From Hygrocybe punicea (taxonomy: Eukaryota > Basidiomycota > Agaricomycetes > Agaricales > Hygrophoraceae), in NCBI GenBank assembly GCA_963556145.1, contig OY744467.1:4960001-5024000 (forward strand): a stretch of 64,000 nucleotides of DNA, read 5' to 3'. Below the pieces are notes generated by a model. That model was given only the letters and a program-made list of their open reading frames with translations, had not been told where the DNA came from and searched no databases. Positions within the stretch are counted from its first letter, which is position 1. Each line of letters starts with the position of its first letter. Shown in pieces: positions 33,839 to 45,598 of the stretch. The position numbers were made by a program, and so were the translations under genes.

Positions 33839-34235
33839 TGCTCCGTGGCATGACCGATGAAAGAGTTAAGTTGCCATGTTCGGAACACACCCGCCAAGGC
33901 TGAGCCAAAATCCTATAACTGCAACTGAACGTACTAGGCGTCTGCAAAATACTACAATGCCCAACATGGTAGATTTCCACCATCATCCCCATAACCAATT
34001 GCCCTGAACACGATCACCGGTCTCCTTGATTAAATTGACAGGTTCTGGTCCGACTTGCACGAGCCTCTGACGGGCTGTGCAGGCGCCCGGCGTCTATGCA
34101 CAGGTCTGGGCATATATATATATCATCTTTGGTTTCTTTCCAATTCCCCGTGTATAGTGAGTAAGTAACTCATATTGTTGTTGTTTCCCCTGAACAGAAA
34201 CCAAGCTTGTTTTTTTTTCTTTTTCTTCAGCAACT
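33839..34235. promoter_or_regulatory. Upstream region of the F-box-like gene
   Basis: No gene. A TATATATATATA stretch at about 34112-34123 lies 115 bp before the chosen start and could serve as TATA element; a pyrimidine-rich run (TTTTTTTTTCTTTTTCTTC) follows at about 34210. The left half still resembles repeat DNA. Confidence 0.45.
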
Positions 34236-35849
34236 GTGGTGATGGTGCCCCACAATGCGCTGGCAAAATTCAGAGCGCACGCCATTTTCACAAGAATAAC
34301 GTCTAGAATCCGGAGGCTGCTTCGAGTTCGCGCCCACCCACCAGCATCGCTCCCACCCTCGTCAGTCACGACTACACTCATCGGCAGCGACGATGACGTC
34401 GACGTTAAACCGGATTATTTCTCGTCTGTTTCCGATGGTCTCCTCGAGAAGATATTGATAGCTGGTGACACGTCCACACTCGAAGAAGGAGAAACAACTG
34501 GAAACACATTGCCCTTCGAGCTGTCGGTGTCGCACGTCGCGCGGCGTTGGCGGCTTGTCTCGATCAATTCATCGTCCCTATGGTCCCGTATCGACACACG
34601 AAGCAAAACTCACCGACAACTAGATGCGCTCGATGAATATTTACGCAGGTCGAAAGACCGGCCGCTGGATCTGCGTGTGGACCTTTCCCTCGAGCTTTGG
34701 GACGCCAACGGTCCTCTACTCCTTCGGTTGCTCGCGGAGAACGTATATCGTTGGCGTCGACTCTCCATTACCACCGATTTCAATGAGTCCGGGCACATCA
34801 TTCGTGAATGGCTACGTTTTCTCTGCCCACCTATTCTGGAACACTTTTCGATGACATGTCTGGATGTCGAAGAACTCCCAATCATCGTCCATGACTGTGA
34901 TTTTTCATCGCAGGTGTTCATCTCGGGTTCACCCGCGCTGTCGGTTGTGCGACTACAAGGCATCGGCATGCATACGCTCCGACCGCCACTCGCCACCATA
35001 ACGACACTTCACCTCGAAGAGCTTCGATATGCACCGATGTCCTACGACAGATTTCACGATATGATCACCGCTCTGCCGTTCCTCACCCACCTCTCCATCT
35101 ATGGGAACCTCGTAGCCGTCTGGCCCCGACGACGAACCCGAGCTAACCAAATCCCGATGCTGGCGTTGCGATCGTTGCGTAGCTACAGAAATGACAACCT
35201 GTGCGATCTCTTGCTCGCCATCGTCGCGCCACATTTGAAGTCTCTGATCTTCTCTGATGATGATCTTGGTCACCACGGCCTGCACGCGTTGTGTCATACT
35301 ACCAAGTTCCGCAGCATCAGGTCCCTGACGATGATGACATGCAAACGAATACGTCCCGTATGGTCGTCACACATCAGCGACATCTTCTCCGTGTTCCCTG
35401 CTATCAAACATTTCACTTGGCTGACGGGAAGGAGACGACCGTGGTCGTTATTTCGTTTCCTCGGAGACACATCATCATCATCATCATCATCATCATGTTT
35501 GCCTTGGTGCAATTTGCGTACGATATCCGTTCATGGGATAGGCGGTGATGACGATAACGATGACGGCGACGACGACGACTACGACGACGACTATGACTAC
35601 GGCGACGACCGCCGTTCGGCGGGAACCAAGGTGTTCTATGACTTGGTGGTGAATCGGGCAGCTATGGGGCTGCCGATTAAGAAGATCAGGCTTCACAGTG
35701 ATAGCATGGAGTGTGTTGATGTCGAGAGGCTTCGAAGCGTCGTCAAGGTGGAAGAGTGGCGCTCTCTGGACCGGTGGCCTACATGGTTGAGCTACGACGA
35801 CGAGGATGATTTCTTGTTGAGGCTGCCTCGGACACGGCGGGCGTTTTGA
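34236..35849 (+). CDS. F-box-like / leucine-rich-repeat-type protein
   Basis: A single open frame of 537 codons. Residues 60-125 have the pattern of the agaricomycete F-box-like domain: SDGLLEKILI, then LPFELSVSHVARRWRLVS and SLWSRI. These proteins are thought to act as substrate receptors of SCF ubiquitin ligases by binding Skp1. The rest is Leu-rich with irregular LRR-like segments (ILEHFSMTCLDVEELP, TTLHLEELRY, FLTHLSIYGNL, LKSLIFSDDDL), followed near residue 410 by a poly-Ser run and a long Asp/Tyr-rich insert (about residues 435-460) from GAYGAC repeats. The second Met (residue 3) is an equally possible start. It is the first host gene after the repeat block. No substrate can be inferred. 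Confidence 0.7.
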   Translation: MVMVPHNALAKFRAHAIFTRITSRIRRLLRVRAHPPASLPPSSVTTTLIGSDDDVDVKPDYFSSVSDGLLEKILIAGDTSTLEEGETTGNTLPFELSVSHVARRWRLVSINSSSLWSRIDTRSKTHRQLDALDEYLRRSKDRPLDLRVDLSLELWDANGPLLLRLLAENVYRWRRLSITTDFNESGHIIREWLRFLCPPILEHFSMTCLDVEELPIIVHDCDFSSQVFISGSPALSVVRLQGIGMHTLRPPLATITTLHLEELRYAPMSYDRFHDMITALPFLTHLSIYGNLVAVWPRRRTRANQIPMLALRSLRSYRNDNLCDLLLAIVAPHLKSLIFSDDDLGHHGLHALCHTTKFRSIRSLTMMTCKRIRPVWSSHISDIFSVFPAIKHFTWLTGRRRPWSLFRFLGDTSSSSSSSSCLPWCNLRTISVHGIGGDDDNDDGDDDDYDDDYDYGDDRRSAGTKVFYDLVVNRAAMGLPIKKIRLHSDSMECVDVERLRSVVKVEEWRSLDRWPTWLSYDDEDDFLLRLPRTRRAF

Positions 35850-36240
35850 CCGCTCCCCTCCACCCCCGCCCCCAATTCACAATGGTACGGTGCTACCTAT
35901 GAGGTTACCGTTTTCGTTTCCTTTCTTTTTGCAAAGTGGTATCAAACGGCAAGTGGTATCAAACGGATTCGGAGGATGGGGGAAGAACATAGAAATATTA
36001 TTAATAAAGTTATAACCAGAAGATATATGGTATCCAAAGTGGAGAAACAGGTACAGAATTCAGGTACAGAATTCTTTATTCGGATCCCCATAAGTTCGTC
36101 CATAACGAGGCACATACATTCACGATAGCGAGGTAACAAACCAAGAAGGGCACAAAGAAAGACACGAGAGAAAACACACAAGAGAAACACAAACAACAAA
36201 ACACCTGATCACCTCACCATCATCATCTTCACCTTCGCCA
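35850..36240. other. Intergenic, convergent 3' ends
   Basis: Between the + F-box-like gene and the - gene ending at 36241. AT-rich, with AATAAAG at about 36003. A 16-bp direct repeat, AAGTGGTATCAAACGG, occurs twice near 35934-35967. No gene seen. Confidence 0.5.
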
Positions 36241-37925
36241 TCATCTCGCTTGCTTAGCCCTTATAACCCGATCGTACGACTCGCGAATCGGAGTGCGATG
36301 TGAGAGAACGGTCATATGGGTAGCGATATACGGATGTGGGAGGAGCGGGTGCACAGGTTCGACATGGGCGGCGTGGGGTTTCGGAGGGGGGAAAAATGAA
36401 ACCAGCTGGTGTGTAGCGGCTGCGGTCCGCGGGGAGGCTGGTAGATGGGCGAGGGATGATATGGCGGGGGACGATGACGAGGATGATGACGAGATGGTGG
36501 AGAGTGTGCGTTGGCGATCGTGGATGAATTTGTTGGTGAGATCCTTTGTCGTCGTCGTCGTCGTTGTTGTTGTTGTTGTGATGGGCATGGGGAGGGTGGA
36601 TACGGAGCGGGCGGAGGAGATGGACATTCGGCGGGTAGGAGGGCTGAATGATGCCGGGGATGCGGGATCCACACAAGTGGTAGTTCCGCTGGTTATGCAG
36701 GCTGTCATCTTCGACGGCGATGTGGAGACCCTGCCGCCAAGTGTGCTGGGTGGCAATAGTGGCGGGGATGACGATGAGGAGGACGATGATGATATTTGGG
36801 CTGTGGCTGTTGTATCCGAGGAGGTGATCGTTAGGGGGGCGAGGGGCACGGGTTTGTGTGGGTAGCCTACGAGGCTGTGTGAGTTGCCACGGATCAACGG
36901 GTGGTGGCGGAGTATGGCGTCTGTTGCGCGGCTTGAGACGGAGTATGTGGATGGTGGGCGGGTCATGGAAAGCCGTTTGGGGTTGGAGGGGTGTTCGGGG
37001 CGCAGGCGGTGGTGCGGTAGCGAGGCGATGTCGGAGCGGGTGGTTGATTGGTGAAGGGCTTGTTCGGTGGGTGTATTGGAGGTGGGAGTGATGGGCGATA
37101 CGGGAAATGTGGTGGTGGTGATGGTGGTGGATCTGCGAGTGGATGGTTCGAGGTCGTAATGTGCCGGACGGGCGGTGGAGACGCGGGATAGGTGTGTCTT
37201 CCCCGGTGGCTTTGCTTTGGATGGGTGAGGATGGAGAGGGTCTACAGGGGTCATTGCTGCATCCTCATCCTCATCCTCGCCATCTTCGCCACCCTCCTCC
37301 TCCCTCTTCTTCTTCTTCCTCCCATCGTCTTCGTGGTCAGACGTGCGATTAGGGCTCGCAGCGCCACTCTCCGTGGACACCCATTCATCCTCATCGGTGC
37401 CGGGGCTTGCGAGAGTGAAGTCTGTCTTGGGCTTTGTGCCGTTGTGATGCTTGTGGTGCATGGCGGTGGGACGTTTGTGTGGGGGAGCTGTTGTTTGCCC
37501 GGCGAGGTGGTCTTTCGAGTGTGAGTGGGAGTGGGAGTGCGTGCGCGCGCCAGTGCCGGTACCGGTTCCAGGGCCAGGACCAGGGCCAGGACCAGTGCTT
37601 GCGCCGGTGTCGGTGGTGGCGGTGCCGACGCGGTGCGGGGAGGGGGATATGTTCCGAGGGAGTGGCTATAAACAATATGGGAATACAACCAGCGTTCAGC
37701 GATACACGCGGGGAAGGGGGAAGGGGGGAGGTTGATGCGCGTGGAATGGGAGATGGGTGGGATCGTGGAGTGGGATGGAGATGAGTGGAATATTACCTGG
37801 TGAATGATAGGCTTCTTTCCGGTGGACTTTTCATGTTTGTGGGGGATATCTTTCTGGGTGAATTGGAGGTGAAGGCCGAGTTTTGAGCCGGACGACGTGC
37901 GTGCCAGTGAGTGGTGGCGAAGCAT
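36241..37925 (-). CDS. Conserved hypothetical basic, Ser/Thr/Pro-rich protein, two exons
   Basis: I place the start at 37925 (MLRHHSLARTSS); the longer frame to 38114 would overlap the UTP6 start and its extra residues are a His-run artefact. Exon 1 (37925-37797) encodes LGLHLQFTQKDIPHKHEKS. The intron 37796-37666 (GTAATA...TTATAG) is phase 0. Exon 2 (37665-36241) is low complexity: Gly-Pro and Gly-Thr repeats, alternating His-Ser, acidic and Lys/Arg blocks, poly-Ser and poly-Thr runs. It ends with a more conserved-looking C-terminus, PYIATHMTVLSHRTPIRESY. No enzymatic motif, signal peptide or membrane segment is seen. Its divergent arrangement with UTP6 suggests shared regulation only. Function unknown. 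Confidence 0.6.
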
Positions 37926-38073
37926 TAATGATTCCCGTCGCCGTCGCTGTCGTTGGTGGTGGTGGTGGTGGTGGTGATCAGGATGATTGGAAACAGATTT
38001 GGACTCCGATAAGGAGGCAAAAAAGAAAAATCCAATTCGACGGTCGACTCCGTTCACGACTTCGGACACGGTG
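37926..38073. promoter_or_regulatory. Bidirectional promoter region
   Basis: About 150 bp separate the divergent starts at 37925 (-) and 38074 (+). It contains a (GGT)n run (about 37954-37977) and a GGAAACAG...GACTCCG stretch. No TATA box. Confidence 0.5.
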
Positions 38074-39580
38074 ATGGAGAGGGTACAATTCCAGCAGGAG
38101 CAGGTGAAAACCAAAATTTTATGACTGCTTCAAGAAAAAGTTGTAATAAACATGTAGATGCTCGCAGAGCTGAAAGATCTCGTACAACGAGGTCTCTTCA
38201 CCGTGGTGAGCCCAACCATTTCGCATCACCACCGACGTATCTAGCCACCCTTTTAACAGAATGAAACGAAAGTGATCATGAAGAAACGGACTGCGTTTGA
38301 GATGGCTCTCGTGAGGCGCATACCGAAAAAGACTGATTTCCTGCGTTATGTTGCGTATGAAACGGGGTTGGAGCAGTTGCGCAGGAAACGCGCAGATCGT
38401 CTCAGTGCGTATTCTGTCTATCTGTTTGTCTGTCTGTTCGTCTAACGTATTTTCTGCTGTCTAACCGTAGACATTCGGCCCTCTCATGCGTCGGTGTCAG
38501 AGTACTCGATTGTCAGGAGACAGTTCCAGATTTTTGAACGTGCGTTGAAGAAGTTCAAGGCGGACGTGGGGCTGTGGGTACAGTATGTGGAGGTCGCCAA
38601 GCGGGAAGGAGCGCGTGCGCTGGTGGGCCGGATCACAGCTCGGTATGTTCTCTCTCTCGCAAGACTCACCATGGGCGCTGACCTGGAGGGGCTTAGGGCA
38701 CTCCAGCTACATCCCAATGTGCCTGCGTTGTACATTCTAGCTGCGAATCACGAGTTGGACCATCAGTCGCCGACGGCTGCGCGGACGTTGCTGCAACGTG
38801 GGCTGCGTCTGAATTCGGAGAGCGTGGAGATGTGGCGGGCGTATGTTGGGATGGAGCTGGGGTTCGCTGAGGGGCTTCGCAGGCGGTGGGGTGTGCTTGG
38901 GATTGATGTTGATGGTAAGGGAGCAAGTACGGCTCTGGAAGGGGAGCTGGAGGCTGATGCTGACGGCGAGAACGTGGAGGGGATGGAAGTGGACGATGGT
39001 GAAGATGCGCGGAAGAAAATCCTGGACGGTGGGATTGTCAAGACAGTGATTTCGAACGCAGCCAAGGGTACGTTGAATATTAATCGTGATGCAGCGAGGA
39101 TGACATTGAGACCGATGTCAGCTGTGCCAAAGATGGAATTGTTCACATCATTGCGGCAGGTGATTGTGGAGTATCCGTTGGGACGACAAGTGCGGCAGGA
39201 TGTGCTTGGGCACTTGTACGAGGTGATGGGTGTGACTGTTCCCGACGAACCGCAAGCTGTGAAGATGTTGGCAACGAGGGGGTTGGATGGAGATTTGGAG
39301 GGAGAGGCGTTGATTGATGCGCTGAAGAGTGCGAACGAGGAGCTGCTGGGGGCAGTGAGTGGAGGCGGTGAGGGAGTGAAGTGTGTGTACGGTGAATTTG
39401 TGGAGGAGTGGTGCCGAGCTGGGATTGACGAGAATCTGGTACGTCCGTGTCTCTCCATGAAAATAAAATAAAATAATATTACAACAGAAAAAGTATCTCG
39501 TCGGATCGCTGCGGGCACTGATCGATCGGTATCCGACGAGCGGATCGTTGCTGGCAGCGCAGCAGAGGGTGGGAAAGTAG
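38074..39580 (+). CDS. UTP6: U3 snoRNP-associated protein UTP6
   Basis: UTP6 is part of the UTP-B module of the small-subunit processome, acting in the nucleolus on 18S rRNA maturation. Seven exons close in phase: 38074-38103, 38158-38205, 38260-38404, 38471-38642, 38697-39067, 39122-39438, 39488-39580, giving about 391 residues. The N-terminus (MERVQFQQEQMLAELKDLVQ) is the family's signature helix, followed by KKRTAFEMALVRRIPKKTDF and LRRKRADRL. HAT (half-TPR) repeats follow: FERALKKFKADVGLWVQYVE and NVPALYILAANHELDHQSP, with RTLLQRGLRLNSESVEMW next. Then come an acidic insert and a C-terminal helical part (GSLRALIDRYP). It is somewhat shorter than the yeast protein (about 440). Four of the six introns are exactly 54 bp. 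Confidence 0.9.
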
Positions 39581-39937
39581 CATGATCGTAAAGTAGCAAA
39601 GACAATGCCACGTGCCATGGCTGTACTTTAGCCTAAAGAGGATGACACGCGTGTGTGCTTCTGCGTGCACATGGTGCATTCAGGACCATCGTGTACGCCC
39701 ATCCCTTTTCCCCCTCACCGTTCCCCTCCAATCCCTCTCGTCGTTCTCGTCGTTCTCGTCGTTGTGCTCGTGCTAGCGCTCGTCATCCCACCTCCTCGAC
39801 GGGGCTCCGTTCTCCCGCTGCGTGCCCAACGAGCCTGCCCCGCTCCTCTCCTGCATGCATAACGACTCCCTCCCCATCAGACTCCCAGCCGGCCTCGTCT
39901 GAACCGACGCTGAGAACAGAGCGTCGTCGCCCGCCTC
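39581..39937. other. Intergenic / 5' leader of the kinase gene
   Basis: Pyrimidine-rich (TCGTCGTTCTCG and CCCCTCC runs), as is usual upstream of highly spliced fungal genes. Small ORFs exist but have no family features. Confidence 0.5.
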
Positions 39938-42900
39938 ATGTTCCACCTAGCAACTCACATCCCCTCCCAGCCCCCATTCCTTCCCACTGACAGCCAAAAT
40001 CATGCCCGCTCCCGCAATGTACTCTCAAACAAGCGTCTCCAAAAAGATTTAATCAATGCCCGCACTTCCATTCTCTCTAATTTCTCTCTCCCCTCTTCCC
40101 CCCCCTCCCCCTCCTTCAATTTGCCTTCCTCCTCCCCCCTTCCCGTCCTCATCCCCTCAAACTCAAAATTCACCCACCCTTACCCTCCTTCCCGCCCCAC
40201 TTCCCCCGTCTCCTCCGTGCAGGAAGATCTCTTCTCTCCAGGCGACTTCGTCGGTGAAGACGGCTTTCTCCAGGGCGAACAGATTCGCATCGTATCTCGC
40301 TCTTCAGACCTCATTCAACCCGCTTCCGAGTTTCAAGTCGTCAGGCGTCTCGGCACTGGCAGCTATGCCGTCGTCTATCACGTACGCCAAGTCCTCTATC
40401 GCCCTCCTCCTTCCGAAGACGGTCACTCCTCTCTCCTCGGCCCTTTGGACTTGGATGACAAGTTCGCTCCGCCTGTCATCCAATACGGTAACGACTATGC
40501 ATTAAAGTGTCTCTCAAAAGCAAACCTTGACGAGGACGCTTTGGCCGCTCAGATGGCAGAAGTCTGTTCCTCCCTCTTCCTTCCTCTCCCATTCTAACCA
40601 CTTCCTCTAGGTCACAATTCACCAGTCTCTCCGTCCTCATCCCAACATCGTTACTCTCCACCGTACCCTCGAGACTTCCTCATTCTTACTCCTCCTTCTG
40701 GAATACGTCCCCGGCGAGGATCTCTTCTATTTTTTGGAACAAGCTCGTGATCATTACGACGCCGACCCTCCATCTCCCGATACTTCAATATCCTCCTCTC
40801 AGACCCCTCCTACTCCCAGCCTTCTTTCAACACTCAACCCAGCACAACTTCTCTCGCGCACTCGCCTCCGCCTCATCTCCTCCATGTTCGCACAGATGTG
40901 CGACGCAGTCGCTGCCTGTCACGCCCAGCAAATATTCCACCGTGACATCAAGCCTGAAAACTTTATCGTCACAGATGGTTGGTCCACCGCCCCAAACGGT
41001 TCCCAGGAACGCAAAGTCGTCGTCAAACTCACCGACTTTGGCCTTTCCACAACCGATCTCGAATCTTCCGACATGGACTGCGGCAGCGCTCCCTATATGA
41101 GCTATGGTGCTCATAACTCTTCTTTCGTCTTGTTTTTAACCTGACAATCTCTCTAGAATGCAGAAACAACATTGCACCTTCCTATCGCCCTCGCGGCGCC
41201 GACGTCTGGTCCCTGGGAATTGTGCTTATCAACATGTACGTTACCTCCATTGGTCATCTTCCCAATTTGAACCCTCTCCAAGGTTGTACCACTGCAATCC
41301 CTGGACAGACACAACACAATGCCCTTCTTTTGACGTTTATCTACAGCAACCCGCCAATTTCTTCATGCACCGTTTCGCCGGCATGACCGTCCCCGTTGCA
41401 GAACACCTCGCCAACAACATCTTTTGCATCCTCGACGACCACAAGGACGACTCTCCCCGCATCTCCGCATCCGAGTTTGGCGCTTGGGCAAAGGACCTCC
41501 CTGCCCTCCTCGGCGTACCCTCCGGTCCCACCAAACAACACAAGCGCGTCATCTCTACCAGCTCCACACAAGGCCATCCGATATCCCCCGCATTCCTTCA
41601 ATCACACCGTCCCTGCTCGCGGCAAGCCTCCGTCACTCCTGCAATCCACTCCCGCTCCGCCTCCCGCTCCGTCTCCCGTGCACCTTCACGTGGCCCTACT
41701 ACTACTGGCTACGAACACGAGGTGTCGGAACTTTCCACTGTATATGACCAAGAACTCGACGAGCAAGATGAGCAGGCAGAACCAGAGGCGGACGGTATGA
41801 ATTCTCGTTCACCGTCTACAAATAAACGCCGGAAACGGGGTGCCAGGCGTGGAAAGGGCGCTCTTGCTTCCCTGGTCTCGCTGCAGGATGATACACTGGC
41901 TACTCTCGCAGATGCATCACAGTCCCTTGCCCGTGAGATCAGCAAGGCCTCGCATCCTGCGCCTGCAGCCGCCCAGTCATTCAGCAGCAAGCGCCCACCC
42001 CCCTTGCGAGAGCCCGTTTGTATGTACCCGATCCCGACTGCCCTCCTCACCCCTCCTTCAATCCCTCCGTCACCTAACCATGCCAACACCAAGGCCAAGG
42101 CCAATGCGAACACCCAGGCTCAGCGCCCCGTCGTGGCGAAGAAACCATCCAAGTGGAAGCTGTCGTTTGGGAAGAGCTCTTCGGGAGGCAAGCGGGTTCC
42201 CCCTTTCGAGGAGGTCACGACACCGGAGAGCAGTGCTGCGACTGCGGCTGCGGCAGCTATGTCCGCTGCTGCTACCAACGTCACGAACCTCCTTATGGGA
42301 TTGAATGCGCCGCCGCTGCCGTCTGCTGCTGCTGTTTCTTCTTCTGCTACACCTCGGGAGGACGAGTGTACATGGGGAAGGGGTCGGAGTAGAAAGCAGT
42401 CCTTGCCACTGCCACCACATCTGGCCGGCGAAGGTACACGTGCGCGGTCATTAGCGTCTAATTCGCAAGTGAGCCTCGATCGACCATCTGCGCCACGTCC
42501 CGTATCTCCCGCGAGCACGCGTAGCGGGCGGTTGTTGGCTTCGAGTCCGAGTTTGAGTTCGATGGCTTCGTCTAGCAATGGAAATTGGCGGAGCTCGATG
42601 TCGACGACGTCGAGTGCGGGCAACTCGACGTCTGCGTTTACGAGGTTTAGCAATTCGAGTATGTATAGTGTGTCTACGACTGCTACAAGTGTGTCTACGA
42701 CTGCTACAAGTGTGTCGGCGTCAAGTTGGAGGAGTCCAGTTCCTTCTGGTAAGCAGCCGATGGCGGCCACGCCACCACCACCACCACCGCCATCATCATC
42801 GTCGTCGTCGTCGTCGCTGCCGCCTCCGGTTCCTGCGCTCCCGCCTGGTACGGTGATTCCCAAGAACATCAAATGTGCGTTTTTACCATCCTGTTTCTTA

Positions 42901-43383
42901 TTTCTTTTGCGGTTTGTCGGAATGCTGAATTTAGGGGTTGAAACAGTCATGACTGGTGTCCCTTGGGAGCTAAACGAGCTTCCGCGACAATTGCATGCCA
43001 ATCCTGTTGGCGACATCTTTGGTTCGCCGCCCGTGCGCAAACAGCGTGCGCGTAAGCCGAAAGACGGCACGCTCGACACGATCAACGAGCGCCCTGGGAC
43101 TGGGTCGCACAAGTCGCAGGTTTCGCAACGGCAGGATGCGTCTACGAGTACTACGGACCTATGTGAGGGTGGTAGTGGTAGTAGTCACCACGGTCACTAC
43201 CACAACAACAACAATAGCAATAACAGTAGCAGCAACAACAACAACGGCAGCGGTAGCGGTCATAATATTAACAACAATGGGAAGGATGGTGGTGGTGGTG
43301 ATGGTGGTGGTGATGGGCCAAAGAAGGTGCAGAAGGGACAGATCAATGCGTTGGCCAAGATGCTTTCGGCTTTGAGGCGGTGA
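39938..43383 (+). CDS. Ser/Thr protein kinase of the Ran1/KSP1/VHS1 type
   Basis: Five exons close in phase: 39938-40561, 40611-41106, 41157-41235, 41283-42874, 42935-43383 (about 1079 residues). The last intron is 60 bp and in frame, so the unspliced frame is also open. The kinase domain starts about residue 130: glycine loop LGTGSYAVVY, a VAIK-type lysine in DYALKCLSK, hinge LEYVPGEDLFYFLEQ, a Ser/Pro insert, catalytic loop FHRDIKPENFI, DFGLSTT, then a Cys-Gly-Ser-Ala-Pro-Tyr activation end, DVWSLGIVLINM and NPWTDTT. All key residues (K, D of HRD, D of DFG) are present. The phrase around NPWTDTTQCPSFD resembles fungal Ran1/KSP1 kinases, which act in nutrient and meiotic control. The long tail is Ser/Ala/Pro-rich with an Arg/Lys patch and ends KGQINALAKMLSALRR. 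Confidence 0.8.
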
Positions 43384-43939
43384 TGGTTTGAGTGTTGTTG
43401 GGTAGTGTGATGAATAAATGTTTTTTTAGGGCCGGACGTTCGCCGGTGTGTGTGTGTGGGCAGGAGGAGGAGGAGGAGGAGGAGGGGGGGGGGAGTGAGT
43501 GGAAGGGTAAGAAGGGCAAGAAGGGTAAAGGGGGTAGGGGAGGCAGATGGGGTTTGAGAAAGCTTTAAAGCGTGGTACGGGTCTGGCATTCTTGTGTCCG
43601 CGTTGTATTTGGTAATTACCTCCTCTCCCCCCCCAAAAAAAAAACACAACCGATCATCGATCATCATATACAACTGTTACCCGTAGGCGCGGTACGGTTC
43701 TAGTACTAGCCCTTGAGTAGCTCGATTGTGCGGTGTGTTTTTATTATTATTGCGATCATGTAATAACGGGTGACAAGGCCGCTGTACGGCAGAATGACCC
43801 TACCCCCCGATCTTAAGGATGGTGATTTCAATTTTTTTTACGTGGTTTTAATTTTTTTGAATTTCCACCGACAAAAGTGATAGTGATAGACTAACCCTTC
43901 CCCCCACACGCCCCCGCCCCACGCCGTGAAAAAACCACC
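43384..43939. other. Convergent intergenic region
   Basis: 3' ends of the kinase and RPL10A genes face each other. AATAAATG at about 43410 may serve the kinase. A GGA microsatellite spans about 43463-43492. No gene seen. Confidence 0.6.
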
Positions 43940-45093
43940 TTAGAAGAGACGAATTGGCTTGCCCATGGTAGTCTTGATATGGAGGGACTTGATATTCTGC
44001 CAATTCTTCTTTAGCAACGAAACGAGGAAGTTGATGCCTGCACAGTTCGTTTAAAAACGAAAACAAAAACAAAAAAGTTAGTTAAGATGGCAAGAAAACG
44101 GCGTTGGATACTGTAAACAAGATTTTTTTTTTTTGTTTTTTTAAAAAAAAAGTTGGACAAATCGCTGGTAATAATATATGGGGAGAGGGAGGGAGAATGC
44201 GAACTTAGCATGACGTTGGCGAGGACCTGGTCGTCGTTCATCTGGACATGACCGACCGCGACGCCCAGGCAGAGAACCTTTTTGAGCTGGAACTTGATCG
44301 TGGACCGCACTTCGACGATCTTGTTGGCTAGATCCTCAGCGTGCGAGATGGGGGTGGGGAACTTGCCGGCTAATATTGATGAGAAATCAAGGGTCAGAGA
44401 GAGAGAGAGAGAGAGAGAGAGCGACACGCTGGGGAGAGAGGTATTGGTGTACGCTTTGCTTACCCTTTGAGAGACCAGGGCCAAGCAGACGCGGAATCTG
44501 CTTTATTAGGGTTTCCGATGCGAGAAAGGCGTCGTACTTCTTGGCGAGCTTCTTGACAAGCTTCTTGTTCTTGTTTAGCCTGGTTGGTCACAACAACAAC
44601 AACAACAAAAAAGACGGATGAATGATATATATATATAGAGGATGGGGAGCGAAATAAAAAGGCACTTTTTCAGATCGTCGGCCGACATGTATTCCAGATC
44701 TATTTGCTTTGCACGGTCGATATCGGCTGCATCTGCGAGGATGCACACGGACATGCGAGGTCGGGGGATGTTTGGAAGTCTGGGTGGGAGGGTACGGAAG
44801 GGCTGTCAGGAACAGCAAAAAAACAAACAGCCAAAAAAATTAAAATAAAAAGGAAAAAGACAGACTTGGCGGTGCCAGAGAAACGCTTGTCCCGCTGTGG
44901 GTCATAGTTCTTGAGTCCAATCTGGAGCTCGATGGTTTCTACGAAGTTGCGCTTCTTCTCGCCATTGGCATCGGCAAGCAATTCTTTTATCGAGCCCCGC
45001 ACGCTTGACGCTGATATTTTGCTACCGCTGTGTGTGTTAGACAGATGAGGGGCGTGAATGGCGGGTGTGTGGTGTCGTACAGACGAACCTCAT
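43940..45093 (-). CDS. RPL10A: 60S ribosomal protein L10a (uL1)
   Basis: uL1 binds 28S rRNA at the L1 stalk of the large ribosomal subunit and helps tRNA exit. Six exons close in phase: 45093-45089 (ATGAG only), 45027-44866, 44779-44666, 44579-44464, 44369-44205, 44037-43940, giving 219 residues against about 217 usual. The sequence begins [19 protein letters not shown] and shows the hallmark [78 protein letters not shown] and the C-terminal [11 protein letters not shown] five-base first exon with an intron right behind the start codon is common in fungal ribosomal protein genes. The intron near 44397-44421 holds a (GA)n run on the + strand. Confidence 0.95.
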
Positions 45094-45475
45094 CGATATA
45101 TTATTATACGCGCGGTTTACGTCGGTCGTTCGGTGGATGACTACATTTAAAGTTCTGCCTTTCTGGTAAACTGTACAGTGTGACGTGTGTCACATAATCG
45201 GACACAGGACCTGCCTTTTTTGGACATGCTTTTTTGTCAGCACTTGTTCCACTGGTTCAGCTCAAAAGTTGTCTAATCGCTCAGTGTCTTACAAAGGAAC
45301 TTAAGAAAAAAGAAGGGGTAGTAGCAGGACACCACTGGCCCTGGAACAGCGGTGTGGTCTGAAAGATTTTTATATGGGGAAATGAGTACATAAACTGATG
45401 ATATGCATGCTGTGTGTCTGAGGTCCGAATGGTGATATTTTACCATTTTTATTAGTTAGTTTTTGTTATGTACTT
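45094..45475. promoter_or_regulatory. Upstream region of RPL10A
   Basis: No gene seen. GC-balanced near the start with TATTATTATACGCG at about 45100, then AT-rich repeat-derived sequence towards the MITE. No defensible promoter motif. Confidence 0.4.
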
Positions 45476-45483
45476 ATTGTAGC

Positions 45484-45590
45484 TAGTGTTGTGTCAACTC
45501 GGCTGGTCAGGAAAAGCTAATCCTGGTTGCACACCAAAAAATCAGAACCAGGATCAGCTTTTCCTGACCAGCCGAGTTGAGGCAACACTA
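45484..45590. mobile_element. 107-bp palindromic hAT-type MITE
   Basis: Arms of about 45 bp (TAGTGTTGTGTCAACTCGGC... and, as reverse complement, TAGTGTTGCCTCAACTCGGC...) enclose a loop of about 17 bp. Perfect 8-bp target duplication ATTGTAGC at 45476-45483 and 45591-45598. It is a minimal mobile hairpin with no coding capacity. Confidence 0.9.
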
Positions 45591-45598
45591 ATTGTAGC

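Noticed and set aside
36293..37091. Plus-strand ORFs opposite the Ser-rich gene
   Set aside because: Shadow frames of the GC-rich, low-complexity coding strand.
37926..38114. Extended start of the minus-strand gene at 38114
   Set aside because: It would overlap the UTP6 start codon region and adds a His run from a GGT microsatellite; the Met at 37925 is more sensible.
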